DNA of 64,000 nucleotides from Bacillus sp. HMF5848 (GCF_003944835.1 NZ_RWIV01000001.1:1403501-1467500), one strand, 5' to 3'; shown: positions 43,713 through 52,494, counted from the first letter of the stretch. Program-made: numbers and translations. The notes: generated from the sequence alone by a model not told the origin.

Positions 43713-45158
43713 CTATGGTTCAAACTGCTCTGAAAACAAATATTTAACCGTTTCTGAATCGGTTTTAGTCGGTATTATGAAAGACTCTTTATATAATTCA
43801 GGTCCTTTTCCCGTTATCACTATGAAATCACCAGGTTTCGCGTTCTTCCAAGCGTACTCGATAGCTCTAGTTCTATCAGTGATTATTTGAGTCTTGTTCT
43901 TTCCATAGCTCGTAGAAAGTGCCTCTAACTCTAATGACATACTTGCTTGCTTAACCCCATTTAAATCATCCATTGTTAAAATAACCTCATCACTGTGCTT
44001 TATTGAAGTTTCTAACATTAAAGCTCTTTTTGAAGGGTCACCATTTCCTCTAAGTCCAAATATGTGAATCAATTTTCTAGGTTGGAAGCTCTTTACCGTA
44101 TGTAAAAATTTCTCCAGTCCATCTGGTGTGTGTGCATAATCCACTATAAAGGTGATTCCTGAAGAGTGTCTATGGACTTCAAATCGTCCAGGAACCCCAG
44201 TAAATGTTTTCATCGCTTTCTGGATTGAGGGGACATCTACTCCAATTGCCAAGGCAACTAATATCGACGCAAGTGCATTATGAGTGTTATAAATACCTGG
44301 GAGTGGCAGCTCGACATTCCACTCATTCTGCAGCCATTTAACTTTAATAGTCGATTTGTTGTCATTTATCAACTGAAGGTTGTCTGAGTCCTTAACTCCA
44401 TACGTATAAACGTTTAGCCCGTCTCCACGAAGCTTATCGACCAACCTTTTTCCCCAAGAGCAGGATGAGTTTATCACCGCTATTCCGTTAGGCTTTAACT
44501 TGTAAAATAATTTTGATTTACATAAGAAATAATCCTCGAGTGTTTTATGGTAATCGAGATGGTCATGAGATAAATTTGTGAAAATTGTAAAATCAAATTC
44601 TACTCCTTCAAGACGTTTCTGGTCTAGTCCATGTGATGACACCTCTACAACAGCAAATTCATCCGTGCTAACTTGTAGCATTTTTTGTAGTTCAAGCACA
44701 TTAGGTGTAGTGGCTGTCGAATTCATTTCATGTCCATTGATATAATTAGCAACCGTACTGATTAAAGAACATGAACGTTGTGACGACTGAAGCAGGTGAT
44801 GAAGCATATAAGCTGTAGTTGTTTTTCCGTTCGTTCCCGTTATACCAATCATGCCATGCTTAGACGAAGGGGTATTAAAATAGACCGTCGCCATTTTTCC
44901 AAGGGCTTCTCTTGCATCATGAACTTGAATGTAAGGAACAGGAAGATCATCTATTTCTTTTTCGCCAATAACGGCAACCGCTCCATTTGAAATGGCGTGT
45001 TGAATATATTTATGTCCGTCATCATGTATCCCTTTAATCGCAACAAATATATCTCCTTTTTCAACGGCCTTAGACCGAAATTCTATGTTATGTATTTTAA
45101 TATCAGGAACAACCTTTTTGTTGAGATTTAGAGGCGATAGTAATTCCGTTAGCTTCAT
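43713..45158 (-). CDS. murE: MurE-family UDP-N-acetylmuramyl-tripeptide synthetase, likely paralogue
   Basis: 481 residues; ATG at 45158 after GGAGG. All Mur ligase motifs are present: ATP loop IGITGTNGKTTTAYMLHHLL, substrate loop NSTATTPNVLELQ, VVEVSSHGLDQKRL, NLSHDHLDYHKT with the carbamylated-Lys helix CKSKLFY, and FIVDYAHTPDGLEK. The third-residue specificity loop, DNPR in enzymes adding meso-diaminopimelate, reads TMDDLNGVK here. So the Arg that recognises diaminopimelate is missing, and this may add another amino acid. The gene is alone, away from a division/cell-wall cluster, and faces a D,D-carboxypeptidase gene. Confidence 0.88.
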   Translation of the reverse strand: MKLTELLSPLNLNKKVVPDIKIHNIEFRSKAVEKGDIFVAIKGIHDDGHKYIQHAISNGAVAVIGEKEIDDLPVPYIQVHDAREALGKMATVYFNTPSSKHGMIGITGTNGKTTTAYMLHHLLQSSQRSCSLISTVANYINGHEMNSTATTPNVLELQKMLQVSTDEFAVVEVSSHGLDQKRLEGVEFDFTIFTNLSHDHLDYHKTLEDYFLCKSKLFYKLKPNGIAVINSSCSWGKRLVDKLRGDGLNVYTYGVKDSDNLQLINDNKSTIKVKWLQNEWNVELPLPGIYNTHNALASILVALAIGVDVPSIQKAMKTFTGVPGRFEVHRHSSGITFIVDYAHTPDGLEKFLHTVKSFQPRKLIHIFGLRGNGDPSKRALMLETSIKHSDEVILTMDDLNGVKQASMSLELEALSTSYGKNKTQIITDRTRAIEYAWKNAKPGDFIVITGKGPELYKESFIIPTKTDSETVKYLFSEQFEP

Positions 45159-45507
45159 TTGAAACCTCCTGTCTGTCTAAGATGATATTATAAAAAAATG
45201 ATAGTTATGGTCTCGACCTATAGTCAGCTTTACATATGCGTACAGTTATAGTTTTCATTATTAACTCCTTTTTATAAAAACAATACTTACACAAAAATTC
45301 ACAAAGTATTAACAGCATTTCTCAACAATCCTTGCTCTATACCATAGAGGACAGTGAATCCCTAAATAGTTTATATGAGTGGGGAGAAGTTTTGAGTATC
45401 AAAAATGAGACGAAAATAAAAATCATGATCCTATACAGGCAAAGGCCCACTCATAAGACTAGGCCTTCGCATACAATTTCAAGGAAAGATCAAAGGAGGT
45501 AGTATAC
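45159..45507. other. Gap between divergent genes
   Basis: Promoters for murE (leftward) and the FGFGRP gene (rightward) must lie here. A small inverted repeat (AAGGCCCACTC..TAGGCCTT) lies near 45440-45468. No gene seen. Confidence 0.35.
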
Positions 45508-45801
45508 ATGAACTTTGAGAATCCTTATTTCAGCCAAAATCCTATGGTTGACTTGCAAGATCAAAGAATTATAAGACCATTTGGCTTTGGACGTCCCTTT
45601 GGGTTTGGTAGACCGTTTTTCGGTCCCTTTGGATTTGGCAGACCTTTCTTTAGACCGTTTGGGTTTGGTAGACCGTTTTTAGGTGCACCGTTTTTAGGCG
45701 GTTTAGCCGGTGGCCTATTAGCAGGTTCTTTATTTAACCCATTTGTATATGGTGGATATCCTTATCCTTACTATGGCTTTGGGTCACCATTTTTCTACTA
45801 A
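45508..45801 (+). CDS. Low-complexity Phe/Gly/Arg/Pro repeat protein, possibly spore-coat related
   Basis: 97 residues; ATG after AAAGGAGG. After a short polar start (MNFENPYFSQNPMVDLQDQR) come five tandem units of the form FGFGRPFF or FGFGRPFL, then a small Ala/Gly/Leu hydrophobic stretch (LGGLAGGLLAGSLFNPFVYG) and an aromatic tail PYPYYGFGSPFFY. There is no Cys and no signal peptide. The composition recalls small coat or exosporium proteins of sporeformers, but I recognise no family. The tandem units are alike at DNA level, so copy number could change by slippage. Confidence 0.65.
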   Translation: MNFENPYFSQNPMVDLQDQRIIRPFGFGRPFGFGRPFFGPFGFGRPFFRPFGFGRPFLGAPFLGGLAGGLLAGSLFNPFVYGGYPYPYYGFGSPFFY

Positions 45802-45831
45802 AAAAGGTGCTGAAGTCATAATAGTTAACAA

Positions 45832-45866
45832 GCCGCAATCCTTAGTAAGGAGCGCGGCCTTTTTAT
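45832..45866 (+). terminator. Terminator of the FGFGRP gene
   Basis: AAGCCGC..TCCTTA pairs with TAAGGA..GCGGC, followed by five T. Confidence 0.8.
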
Positions 45867-46068
45867 GTGTTAAAAGAAAATTTTCGCTAGGTTCGTGTTA
45901 AATTTCAGACGTTAACGGTTCGAGGGGGAAGTTAACAAATCAAGCGCATATAAAAGTCAGGCCTTCCTAGAATCGCTTTGTAATTGACATCACTAGACTG
46001 GAGTTCAAGTTTTTATTACAAGCCATATTTTTCATGAAAAGTTGCCTCTAATGATTTAGACTATCATA

Positions 46069-46273
46069 TTACTGGTAGCCAGCTGCCCCGATAATAAAGT
46101 ATAAGATAGCTGACATCGTTTCATAGCGCGAACCAAGAATAGTAGAGGCTAGCCAGCTAGTGTTTGTCCCGTTATAGGAACAAGTGGCATTTGCGCCATG
46201 ACGCCAATAATTGCTGTATATAAGGCTGTTACCATCATGATTCGTAGCTTTATCCGTTTTGTATATTTCTCAT
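46069..46273 (-). pseudogene. bioY: bioY (biotin transporter S component) N-terminal remnant
   Basis: From an ATG at 46273 behind GGGAGGAT the minus strand reads MRNIQ.., shifts frame, then VTALYTAIIGVMAQMPLVPI and TGQTLAG and a TAG, shifts again to STILGSRYETMSAILYFIIG and AAGYQ and a stop. LxxALxxAxxxxxAQxxxPLxPxTxQTLA followed by LLYxxxGAAG is the N-terminal half of BioY, which takes up biotin with an ECF module. Frameshifts and stops show it is dead. Confidence 0.7.
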
Positions 46274-46444
46274 ATCCTCCCGTATTTACTTATGTAAACT
46301 TATGCAATTGATACTTTAACATATGTGAGATTATTACTATGTAATGCTTTAATTAAGTTTTTGTAAAGTGATAATAACAGAGAGTTTCTAAATTGACAGT
46401 ATTTATCAGTTTGCATTATTATTAACTTATTAATCTTATAAACA

Positions 46445-46570
46445 CTCTAAAGGGGAGTAGCTTTCACAGCAAAGTCGTCAATTCAGAGCGTCAGGCTCTC
46501 GGCTTTGTTGGCAACTTTATTGTTGTTAGCAAGACCTTTACCTGCCATGTATGCTGGTAAAGGTCTTTAT
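46445..46570 (+). ncRNA. yybP-ykoY manganese riboswitch, orphaned
   Basis: AAAGGGGAGTAGC (46449) followed by ACAGCAAAGTCGTCA and, on the return strand, CGGCTTTGTTGGCAAC is the conserved core of the yybP-ykoY (Mn2+) aptamer. A terminator follows: AAGACCTTTACC (46531) with GGTAAAGGTCTT (46557), then T-rich bases. The genes it normally controls (TerC/MntP/YkoY-type exporters) are absent. The next reading frame, a Spo0M-like protein, starts 280 bases later. Confidence 0.9.
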
Positions 46571-46851
46571 TTATTTCAAAAGCTTTTACCAGATGGTAGA
46601 GGTTTTTTATATAGAAGCAGAAAAATCTAGGGACAGATAACCAACTATGAACTTCAAGATAGTGTAAAGAAGTTACTTGTGAAAGTGAGTCGTCTTTGGA
46701 ACTCACGACTTCGGCAACGCGAGATTTTTAGAGTGGCCGAGAGATTTTTAGAGTGTCGACATGTTTTGTCGATGAACACCACTCATTGAGATTTTTCAAA
46801 TTTTCAAAAGACAAAACTAAATACATGAAAAATGAAATAGGAGGAGAAAAC

Positions 46852-47241
46852 ATGCTATTACGAAAATATATGTCTTTAATTGGTATCGGCTCAACAGAAA
46901 TTGATTTGATTTTACCGAAGAATACGTTTAAAAAGGGAGAAGAAGTCAAAGGGTATTATTTATTAAAAGGCGGAACAATCGAGCAACAACTTAAACGAAT
47001 TGAGTGTGACCTTGTTTTATCAGATGAGGTATCGGGGGCGGAAAAAGTCATTGAATCTACAACAATCTTAACCTCTATTACTATTCATGCAGAGGAATTA
47101 CATCGAATTGATTTCACTTTCTGCATTCCACGACCAATCGATTTATCATCAAGTACTAAAGTGTATTCGTTTAAAACAAAGCTTGCTTTTACAAAAGGTG
47201 TAGAAAGTACGGACCATGATCCTATAATAATAGTTGAATAA
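46852..47241 (+). CDS. Spo0M-like (arrestin-fold) sporulation-control protein, short form
   Basis: 129 residues from the ATG at 46852 behind AGGAGGAG; an upstream extension of the frame lacks this site. MLLRKYMSLIGIGSTEIDLI, then LPKNTFKKGEEVKGYYLLKG and GTIEQQLKRIECDLVLSDE, form the N-terminal arrestin-like beta sandwich of Spo0M. Full-length Spo0M is about 260 residues with two such domains; here only one is present. It is soluble and would act as a protein-interaction scaffold in sporulation. It has its own terminator. Confidence 0.82.
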   Translation: MLLRKYMSLIGIGSTEIDLILPKNTFKKGEEVKGYYLLKGGTIEQQLKRIECDLVLSDEVSGAEKVIESTTILTSITIHAEELHRIDFTFCIPRPIDLSSSTKVYSFKTKLAFTKGVESTDHDPIIIVE

Positions 47242-47250
47242 TTTATGATA

Positions 47251-47301
47251 CCTAACCTTAAGTTCTGTGAAACACAACAGCGCTGTCGGTTAGGTTTTTT
47301 T
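47251..47301 (+). terminator. Terminator of the Spo0M-like gene
   Basis: CCTAACC (47251) pairs with GGTTAGG (47288), with an inner AACAGCGCTG part, followed by seven T. Confidence 0.75.
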
Positions 47302-47340
47302 GTGAAGATTTTGTGAAGAGTACATGAAACTATGACATAA

Positions 47341-47356
47341 CGTGATTGGCATCACG
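47341..47356. promoter_or_regulatory. Fnr/CRP-type palindrome upstream of the nos operon
   Basis: CGTGATTGGCATCACG is a perfect palindrome of the TGTGA-N6-TCACA type with C/G at the outer positions, 65 bases before the first nos gene. A matching site lies upstream of hcp at 61138. Anaerobic activation by an Fnr-family regulator is inferred. Confidence 0.65.
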
Positions 47357-47420
47357 CATAGATAAATTGTTATGTAATTTAATTGATATATATTCAAAAT
47401 GATTAGAAGGAGGGGAAGAG

Positions 47421-47849
47421 ATGAGAAATGGACTAATAATCTTTGTAATATCAGCAGTTTTAGGCTTTGGTGGCGGTTACTTCTTTTTTCAATTGACTGA
47501 CTTTAGTTCAAAAGATGCATCTGAAAAGGTGAGCAACACACAACAGGAAAGCTCAATAGAAGAAACAGAAACTGTTGAAACAGTTGCGACTGCCAATAGC
47601 GACATTTTCAGTGCAAAAGGTTGCCTTGGCTGCCATGCTGTCGAAGGGCTTGGCTTACAAGGTGGGGCAACAGGTCCCGATCTTACCCATGCATATGAAA
47701 ACGTAGAATCCAAGCACGGCAAACCTATTGAAGAATTCTTAAAGGAACCAACTTCAGCTGTTATGTCAGGCGTTATTAGTGGGAATCCACTAACAGATGA
47801 GCAAATCTCAAAAATCGTCGAGGCTTTAAAAGAAGCAAATCAAAAATAA
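47421..47849 (+). CDS. nosC: Membrane-anchored cytochrome c of the nos operon
   Basis: 142 residues; ATG after GGAGGGG. The N-terminal helix (LIIFVISAVLGFGGGYFFFQ) anchors it, then comes an acidic linker (SSIEETETVETVATANSD), then a class I cytochrome c domain with the haem site CLGCH (FSAKGCLGCHAVEGLG) and a candidate axial Met in SAVMSGVIS. It lies just 5' of nosZ, as in other Gram-positive nos clusters, and should hand electrons from the quinol pool to NosZ on the outer face of the membrane. Promoter control is by the Fnr-type site upstream. Confidence 0.9.
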   Translation: MRNGLIIFVISAVLGFGGGYFFFQLTDFSSKDASEKVSNTQQESSIEETETVETVATANSDIFSAKGCLGCHAVEGLGLQGGATGPDLTHAYENVESKHGKPIEEFLKEPTSAVMSGVISGNPLTDEQISKIVEALKEANQK

Positions 47850-47868
47850 CAATGGAGGTGCTATTTGA

Positions 47869-49746
47869 ATGAAAAAAGGATTACTTCCAGCTGTATCAGG
47901 ATTAGTAGTAGGTATTGTTATTTCAACAGTGCTGTTTGCGGACCTAGGTGTTGGTCCTAAGTCATTAGCAAACGAGGATTCAGAGCATAAGTCTCATGCG
48001 GAAAAAGTATATGTTCCGTTTGGTGAGCAGGATGAGTATTATTTATTTGCCTCAGGTGGCCACTCAGGACAAATGTTCATATATGGTGTTCCATCAATGA
48101 GACACATACGAACGGTACCTGTTTTCTCGTATGATTCAGCAACTGGATATGGTTGGTCTGAGGAATCAAAAGAACTTTTAGGAAATTATACTTGGGGAGA
48201 CTTGCATCATCCAGCCTTTTCAGAAACAAAAGGTGACTATGATGGGAAATGGATGTTTGCGACTGATGTAGGTAATAGTCGTGCCGCAGCAATGGATTTG
48301 GAAACGTTTACAGTGAAAGATATTATCGAGGTTCCCAATACTAGCGGACCGCATTGTGCAATGTTTGTAACAGAAAATACAGAATATATGTTTTTACCGA
48401 CTCGCTTCTCTGTACCTTTAGGAAGTAAGTACGCACCATTAGATGATTATAGCTCAGAATATTATGGTGTTATGAGTGCTGTTCAATTTGATGAACAGAA
48501 AGAAGAACTAGGAGTTTCATGGCAGGTGGCATTACCACCTTGGAGCTATGACTTATCTGACGCTGGAAAAGGGCCTTCTCATGGCTGGGCTGTTATCACA
48601 ACATATAATACAGAAGAAGCTACAACAAATCTAGAGATTAATGCATCTCAAGCAGACCGAGACTATATCGTTTTATTTAATTGGCAAGAGCTCGAAAAAA
48701 TGGTAGCAGACGGACAGTATGAAGATGTAAACGGACAAAAAGTAATTTTCCCAGAAAAACATAAGGGTGGTATTTATTTAGTACCAGTCGCGAAGTCACC
48801 TCATGGAGTAGATGTTACGCCTGATGGTACGCGATTCATTGCTTCAGGCAAACTTGCGCCAGCAATGACAGTATACTCCTTCGATAAGGCATTCGAAGCC
48901 ATTGAAAAAAATGATTTTGCGGGCGAAAAATATGGTATGCCTGTTCTAAACTATGATTCTGTAGTTGAGCGCGAAGTAAATCCGGAAAATGCGTTAGGAC
49001 CACTTCATACACAGTTTGATGATGAGGGTATGGCATATACGACTATGTTTATTTCATCTGAAATCGTGAAATGGGATCCTAACACAGGTGAAACGCTAGA
49101 TCGTGTGCCTGTTCAGTACTCTCCCGGACACTCTGTTGCTGCAGAGGGTGATACGGTTGCACCAGATGGTAAATATCTCATTTCTTTAAATAAAATTGCG
49201 AAAGATTCGTACCTTTCAGTTGGACCATCACATCCTGAATCTATGCAGCTTATTGACTTAACAGGTGAGAAGATGGAAGTTATTCAATCAGCACCAGTAA
49301 ATCCAGAGCCGCATTATGCTCAGATTATTAAGGCAGATAAAATTAAAACAAAAGAAGTATATGAAAAAGATGAATCGAATCCATATGCAGTGTATGCACA
49401 AGAGGATACAAGAATTGAACGAAAAGGCAATGAAGTACATGTGTATGGTATAGCAATGCGTTCTAAGTTTATTTTTGATGCTAAAGCAAAGCGACCAGAC
49501 GTTATTGAGGTGAACGAAGGCGATAAAGTTGTAATTCACTTAACAAACATAGATTTTGATGAAGATATTACGCACGGATTCGCGATCAATCGATATGACT
49601 TGAATTTTGAAGTTCAACCCGGTCAAACAGAAAGTGTCGAGTTTGTTGCGGATAAGGCAGGAACATATCCGTTGTATTGCACAAATTTCTGCTCTGCATT
49701 GCACCAGGAAATGACTGGATATTTATTGGTAAAGCCTAAAAATTAA
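47869..49746 (+). CDS. nosZ: Nitrous oxide reductase, clade II (Sec-type)
   Basis: 625 residues; the ATG lies after GGAGG, 19 bases past nosC. The signal sequence (MKKGLLPAVSGLVVGIVIST) has no twin-Arg, marking the Sec-dependent clade II. The seven-bladed propeller carries the CuZ histidines: GDLHHPAFSE, SGPHCAMFVT, SPHGVDVTPDG, GPLHTQFDDE, YSPGHSVAAEG and EPHYAQI. The C-terminal cupredoxin has the CuA motif CTNFCSALHQEM (CxxxCxxxHxxM). It reduces N2O to N2 with two electrons, outside the membrane. A short hairpin before nosB may tune expression of the maturation genes. Confidence 0.97.
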   Translation: MKKGLLPAVSGLVVGIVISTVLFADLGVGPKSLANEDSEHKSHAEKVYVPFGEQDEYYLFASGGHSGQMFIYGVPSMRHIRTVPVFSYDSATGYGWSEESKELLGNYTWGDLHHPAFSETKGDYDGKWMFATDVGNSRAAAMDLETFTVKDIIEVPNTSGPHCAMFVTENTEYMFLPTRFSVPLGSKYAPLDDYSSEYYGVMSAVQFDEQKEELGVSWQVALPPWSYDLSDAGKGPSHGWAVITTYNTEEATTNLEINASQADRDYIVLFNWQELEKMVADGQYEDVNGQKVIFPEKHKGGIYLVPVAKSPHGVDVTPDGTRFIASGKLAPAMTVYSFDKAFEAIEKNDFAGEKYGMPVLNYDSVVEREVNPENALGPLHTQFDDEGMAYTTMFISSEIVKWDPNTGETLDRVPVQYSPGHSVAAEGDTVAPDGKYLISLNKIAKDSYLSVGPSHPESMQLIDLTGEKMEVIQSAPVNPEPHYAQIIKADKIKTKEVYEKDESNPYAVYAQEDTRIERKGNEVHVYGIAMRSKFIFDAKAKRPDVIEVNEGDKVVIHLTNIDFDEDITHGFAINRYDLNFEVQPGQTESVEFVADKAGTYPLYCTNFCSALHQEMTGYLLVKPKN

Positions 49747-49756
49747 TGTTTGATGA

Positions 49757-49787
49757 GGGAGTTCACTACAGTAAACTCCCTTCTATT
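49757..49787 (+). promoter_or_regulatory. Intercistronic hairpin between nosZ and nosB
   Basis: GGGAGTT (49757) pairs with AACTCCC (49774) and is followed by TTCTATTT: a weak terminator or 3' stabiliser that could give more nosZ than maturation-gene mRNA. Confidence 0.5.
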
Positions 49788-49805
49788 TAAAAAGGAGGAC
49801 AACAC

Positions 49806-50369
49806 ATGCCTAAGAAGCTATCGGTTCCTTCCATGATATTGTTGTTTGTTGCCGCGGCTTGTATGTTTATCTCAATATTTTTCCCTTGGTGGGGCATGCG
49901 TTTTTTTGCTCCACAATATCCAGAAGGATTAGATATCATCGTGTATCCTTATAAGATGGAAGGTGATATATCCATCATAAACGGTCTTAATCACTATATT
50001 GGCATGAAGCCGTTTAGTGAAGAAAACTTTCCGGAATTAAGCTTTCTTCCATATATAATCGGAGGATTCGCTATTATCACCATGATTGTTGGCCTACTTA
50101 GAAGTAGAAAACTACTATATGTACTAATAAGTTTGTCAGGAGTGGGAGGCATACTTGGTATATATGATATCCATCGATGGCTGAAAGATTTTGGGACGGA
50201 CTTAGATCCAATGGCACCGATAGAAATCGCGCCATTTGTCCCACCTGTATTAGGTGAAAATACGTTAGCAAACTTCATTACACACAGTTATTTTACGTAC
50301 GGCTCATTTATTGTAGGTTTTGCAATTTTACTACTAATCGTACCTCTTTGGAAGGATAGAAAGATATGA
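49806..50369 (+). CDS. nosB: NosB membrane protein of clade II nos clusters
   Basis: 187 residues; ATG eight bases after GGAGG. Four membrane helices: VPSMILLFVAAACMFISIFF, LPYIIGGFAIITMIVGLLRS, LLYVLISLSGVGGILGIYDI and TYGSFIVGFAILLLIVPLW, with an extracytoplasmic loop after the first (PWWGMRFFAPQYPEG). A protein of this size and topology directly after clade II nosZ is what is called NosB. It is thought to take part in N2O reductase function or biogenesis; its exact role is unsettled. The stop overlaps the nosD start (ATGA). Confidence 0.85.
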   Translation: MPKKLSVPSMILLFVAAACMFISIFFPWWGMRFFAPQYPEGLDIIVYPYKMEGDISIINGLNHYIGMKPFSEENFPELSFLPYIIGGFAIITMIVGLLRSRKLLYVLISLSGVGGILGIYDIHRWLKDFGTDLDPMAPIEIAPFVPPVLGENTLANFITHSYFTYGSFIVGFAILLLIVPLWKDRKI

Positions 50370-51700
50370 AACAAGTACGTGTTATTATACAGTTTTTCTT
50401 TATTTCTGCTATTCTCTTGCTTGTTACTAATGTAAATGCTGAAAATGAGCAATCGTTACAACAATTAATTAACAACACACCAGTTAATGGTGTGTTGCAA
50501 TTAAAAGATAAGGTGTACGATGGGAATATTTTTATCACTAAACCTATTACGTTGATTGGTAATAGGGATACGATTATTAGAGGATTAGGTACCGGGAATG
50601 TCATAACTGTAAACTCTTCTTTTGTTCACTTGGAGAATATTAGTGTAATGAATAGCGGGCAAGACCGAAATTCTGGGGAAGAATATGCCGCTATAAAACT
50701 ACTAAAAGATAATAACTCATTGAAGAATATTACAGTAACAAATAGCTTTCATGGCGTGTATTTGAGTCAATCACATAACAATATTATTGAAAGTGTAAAA
50801 GTTATTGGGAGACAGGATGGTGAGATTGCTGGCCAAGGGAATGGCCTCCATTTGTATTACTCGAATAATAATATCTTAAAAAACAATACAATTACGGGAA
50901 CTCGTGACGGTATATTTTTTGATTATGCTAACGGAAATATTGCAAGCCAAAATACAATCACTCACACGAGGTATGGGCTTCACTACATGTATTCGGATGA
51001 TAATCAATTTGCTCAAAATATATTTAGTTATAACTTAGGTGGTGCAGCGATTATGCACTCAAGACGAACAACATTAAATCATAATCAATTTATTTTAAAT
51101 CAAGGTACACGCTCTTACGGACTTCTGCTTCAAGCAAGTAATGAAAGTATAATAATGGAAAATTTTTTCTTTCAAAATCAACGGGGTATATATGTAGATC
51201 AATCACAAAATAATCAAATTACAGGAAATAAATTTCTACAAAATCAAATTGGAGTTGAAGTTTGGGCTTCATCCACTAATCAAATTTTTTCGAAAAATGA
51301 GTTTATGAGTAACGTTGCTGCAGTTCTTACTTTAGGTGGCAAGGATAAAAATAAGTGGAATAAAGATGGATTCGGAAATTATTGGGGGCCCGCTATACCT
51401 GTATTGGATTTAGATCAAAATGGTATTGGGGATGCTCCTGTTCAGTATAAATCCTCATTGTATAAACTAGTTGAGGAAAATGAGTTGGCCTTTTTATTTT
51501 TAAATAGTCCCTCTATTAAAATATACGAAAAAATGAATGAACTTATTGATAAAAAACAAGTCATGCTAGCGGATGAATTTCCACTGTTAAAGCATTCTAC
51601 TGTAGTAAAAACAAACAACATCATGGCCGTTTTAGTGTTGTCTCTACTTCTCATAATATTAAAAGGAACTGTGCAACGAAAAAGGAGAAGAGAACTATGA
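50366..51700 (+). CDS. nosD: NosD, periplasmic-type copper-site maturation protein
   Basis: 444 residues. A signal peptide (FFFISAILLLVTNVNAEN) is followed by a right-handed parallel beta helix of NosD/CASH repeats: SHNNIIESVKVIGRQDGEI, YSNNNILKNNTITGTRDGIF, NIASQNTITHTRYGLHYMY and so on to KWNKDGFGNYWGP. The C-terminal helix (IMAVLVLSLLLIILKGTVQR) anchors it. NosD works with the NosFY transporter to assemble the CuZ cluster of NosZ. It overlaps nosB and nosY by four bases each, so the operon is tightly coupled. Confidence 0.95.
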   Translation: MKQVRVIIQFFFISAILLLVTNVNAENEQSLQQLINNTPVNGVLQLKDKVYDGNIFITKPITLIGNRDTIIRGLGTGNVITVNSSFVHLENISVMNSGQDRNSGEEYAAIKLLKDNNSLKNITVTNSFHGVYLSQSHNNIIESVKVIGRQDGEIAGQGNGLHLYYSNNNILKNNTITGTRDGIFFDYANGNIASQNTITHTRYGLHYMYSDDNQFAQNIFSYNLGGAAIMHSRRTTLNHNQFILNQGTRSYGLLLQASNESIIMENFFFQNQRGIYVDQSQNNQITGNKFLQNQIGVEVWASSTNQIFSKNEFMSNVAAVLTLGGKDKNKWNKDGFGNYWGPAIPVLDLDQNGIGDAPVQYKSSLYKLVEENELAFLFLNSPSIKIYEKMNELIDKKQVMLADEFPLLKHSTVVKTNNIMAVLVLSLLLIILKGTVQRKRRREL

Positions 51701-52494
51701 ATTATATTTTAAAAGAGTGGAAAGAGCAAGCAAGAGGCAAAGGCATTTGGCTTTCATTATTAATCATTATGCTTCTTTCAGTCTTTTTACTGCTAGAGGC
51801 AAGGACATTACCAGTGGAACAAGGCTTTACTGTTTTACTTTTATCAATGTTTGAAATGAATATGTTTGTACTTCCCTTGCTTAGTATTTTTATTGCTTCG
51901 TTTTCTATTATGCAGGAAAAAGAGCTAAAGACGATGATGATTTTACTAACTAAGCATGAATCATATATAAGTTTTTTAGCAAAAAAGAGTATAGCTATTC
52001 AATTGGTTGTTATAGCGGTTATAGTAGCCTGGTATTTTCTGTTTGCGCTTGTTATGAAGGTTTTTTTATATTTCAATGTGTCACATTTTCTACTATTTAT
52101 TTTAGCCGTGTCAGTTATGGTCTTTATTTTTAACCAAATTGGTGTAGCATTAGGAAGTATTTGTAGCACGAGGATGCAATTATTAGGTGCAAATATTCTT
52201 ACATGGTTTTCTTTTGTCTTTTTAATAGATTTAATGTTTTTACAGCAACTTTCTAATGTCACGTATGACAATGTACAACTATTCGCATTTTTTTATTTCC
52301 TAGACCCTTTACACACGATTCCATTCTATTTAGAAACATCTCTAGAAGTATTTTCACTCGAGCACATGTCACGATTAATGAGCAAAATGATGTGGGCTTC
52401 CCCTACGGTTTTTATGATTATGAACCTTGTTATTTGGAGTTGTTTATCGTTTGTTGTGGCTATTGTTCTACAGAGAAGGGAGTCAAAATCATGA
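51697..52494 (+). CDS. nosY: NosY, ABC-2 type permease of the NosFY transporter
   Basis: 265 residues; ATG overlapping the nosD stop. Six membrane helices: GIWLSLLIIMLLSVFLLLEA, LPLLSIFIASFSIMQEKELK, VVIAVIVAWYFLFALVMKVF, LAVSVMVFIFNQIGVALGSI, LTWFSFVFLIDLMFLQQLSN and MIMNLVIWSCLSFVVAIVLQ. This matches the ABC-2 permeases of nos clusters. Together with NosF it provides a sulfur species or mechanical work to NosD for CuZ assembly. The stop overlaps nosF. Confidence 0.93.
   Translation: MNYILKEWKEQARGKGIWLSLLIIMLLSVFLLLEARTLPVEQGFTVLLLSMFEMNMFVLPLLSIFIASFSIMQEKELKTMMILLTKHESYISFLAKKSIAIQLVVIAVIVAWYFLFALVMKVFLYFNVSHFLLFILAVSVMVFIFNQIGVALGSICSTRMQLLGANILTWFSFVFLIDLMFLQQLSNVTYDNVQLFAFFYFLDPLHTIPFYLETSLEVFSLEHMSRLMSKMMWASPTVFMIMNLVIWSCLSFVVAIVLQRRESKS

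Noticed and set aside
46491-46706. A leftward 71-codon frame over the riboswitch.
   Set aside because: It covers the aptamer and terminator of the yybP-ykoY element and has no protein-like conservation or ribosome binding site.
52392-52490. A 33-codon extension of NosF.
   Set aside because: It lies within nosY; the overlapping ATG at 52491 matches known NosF N-termini.
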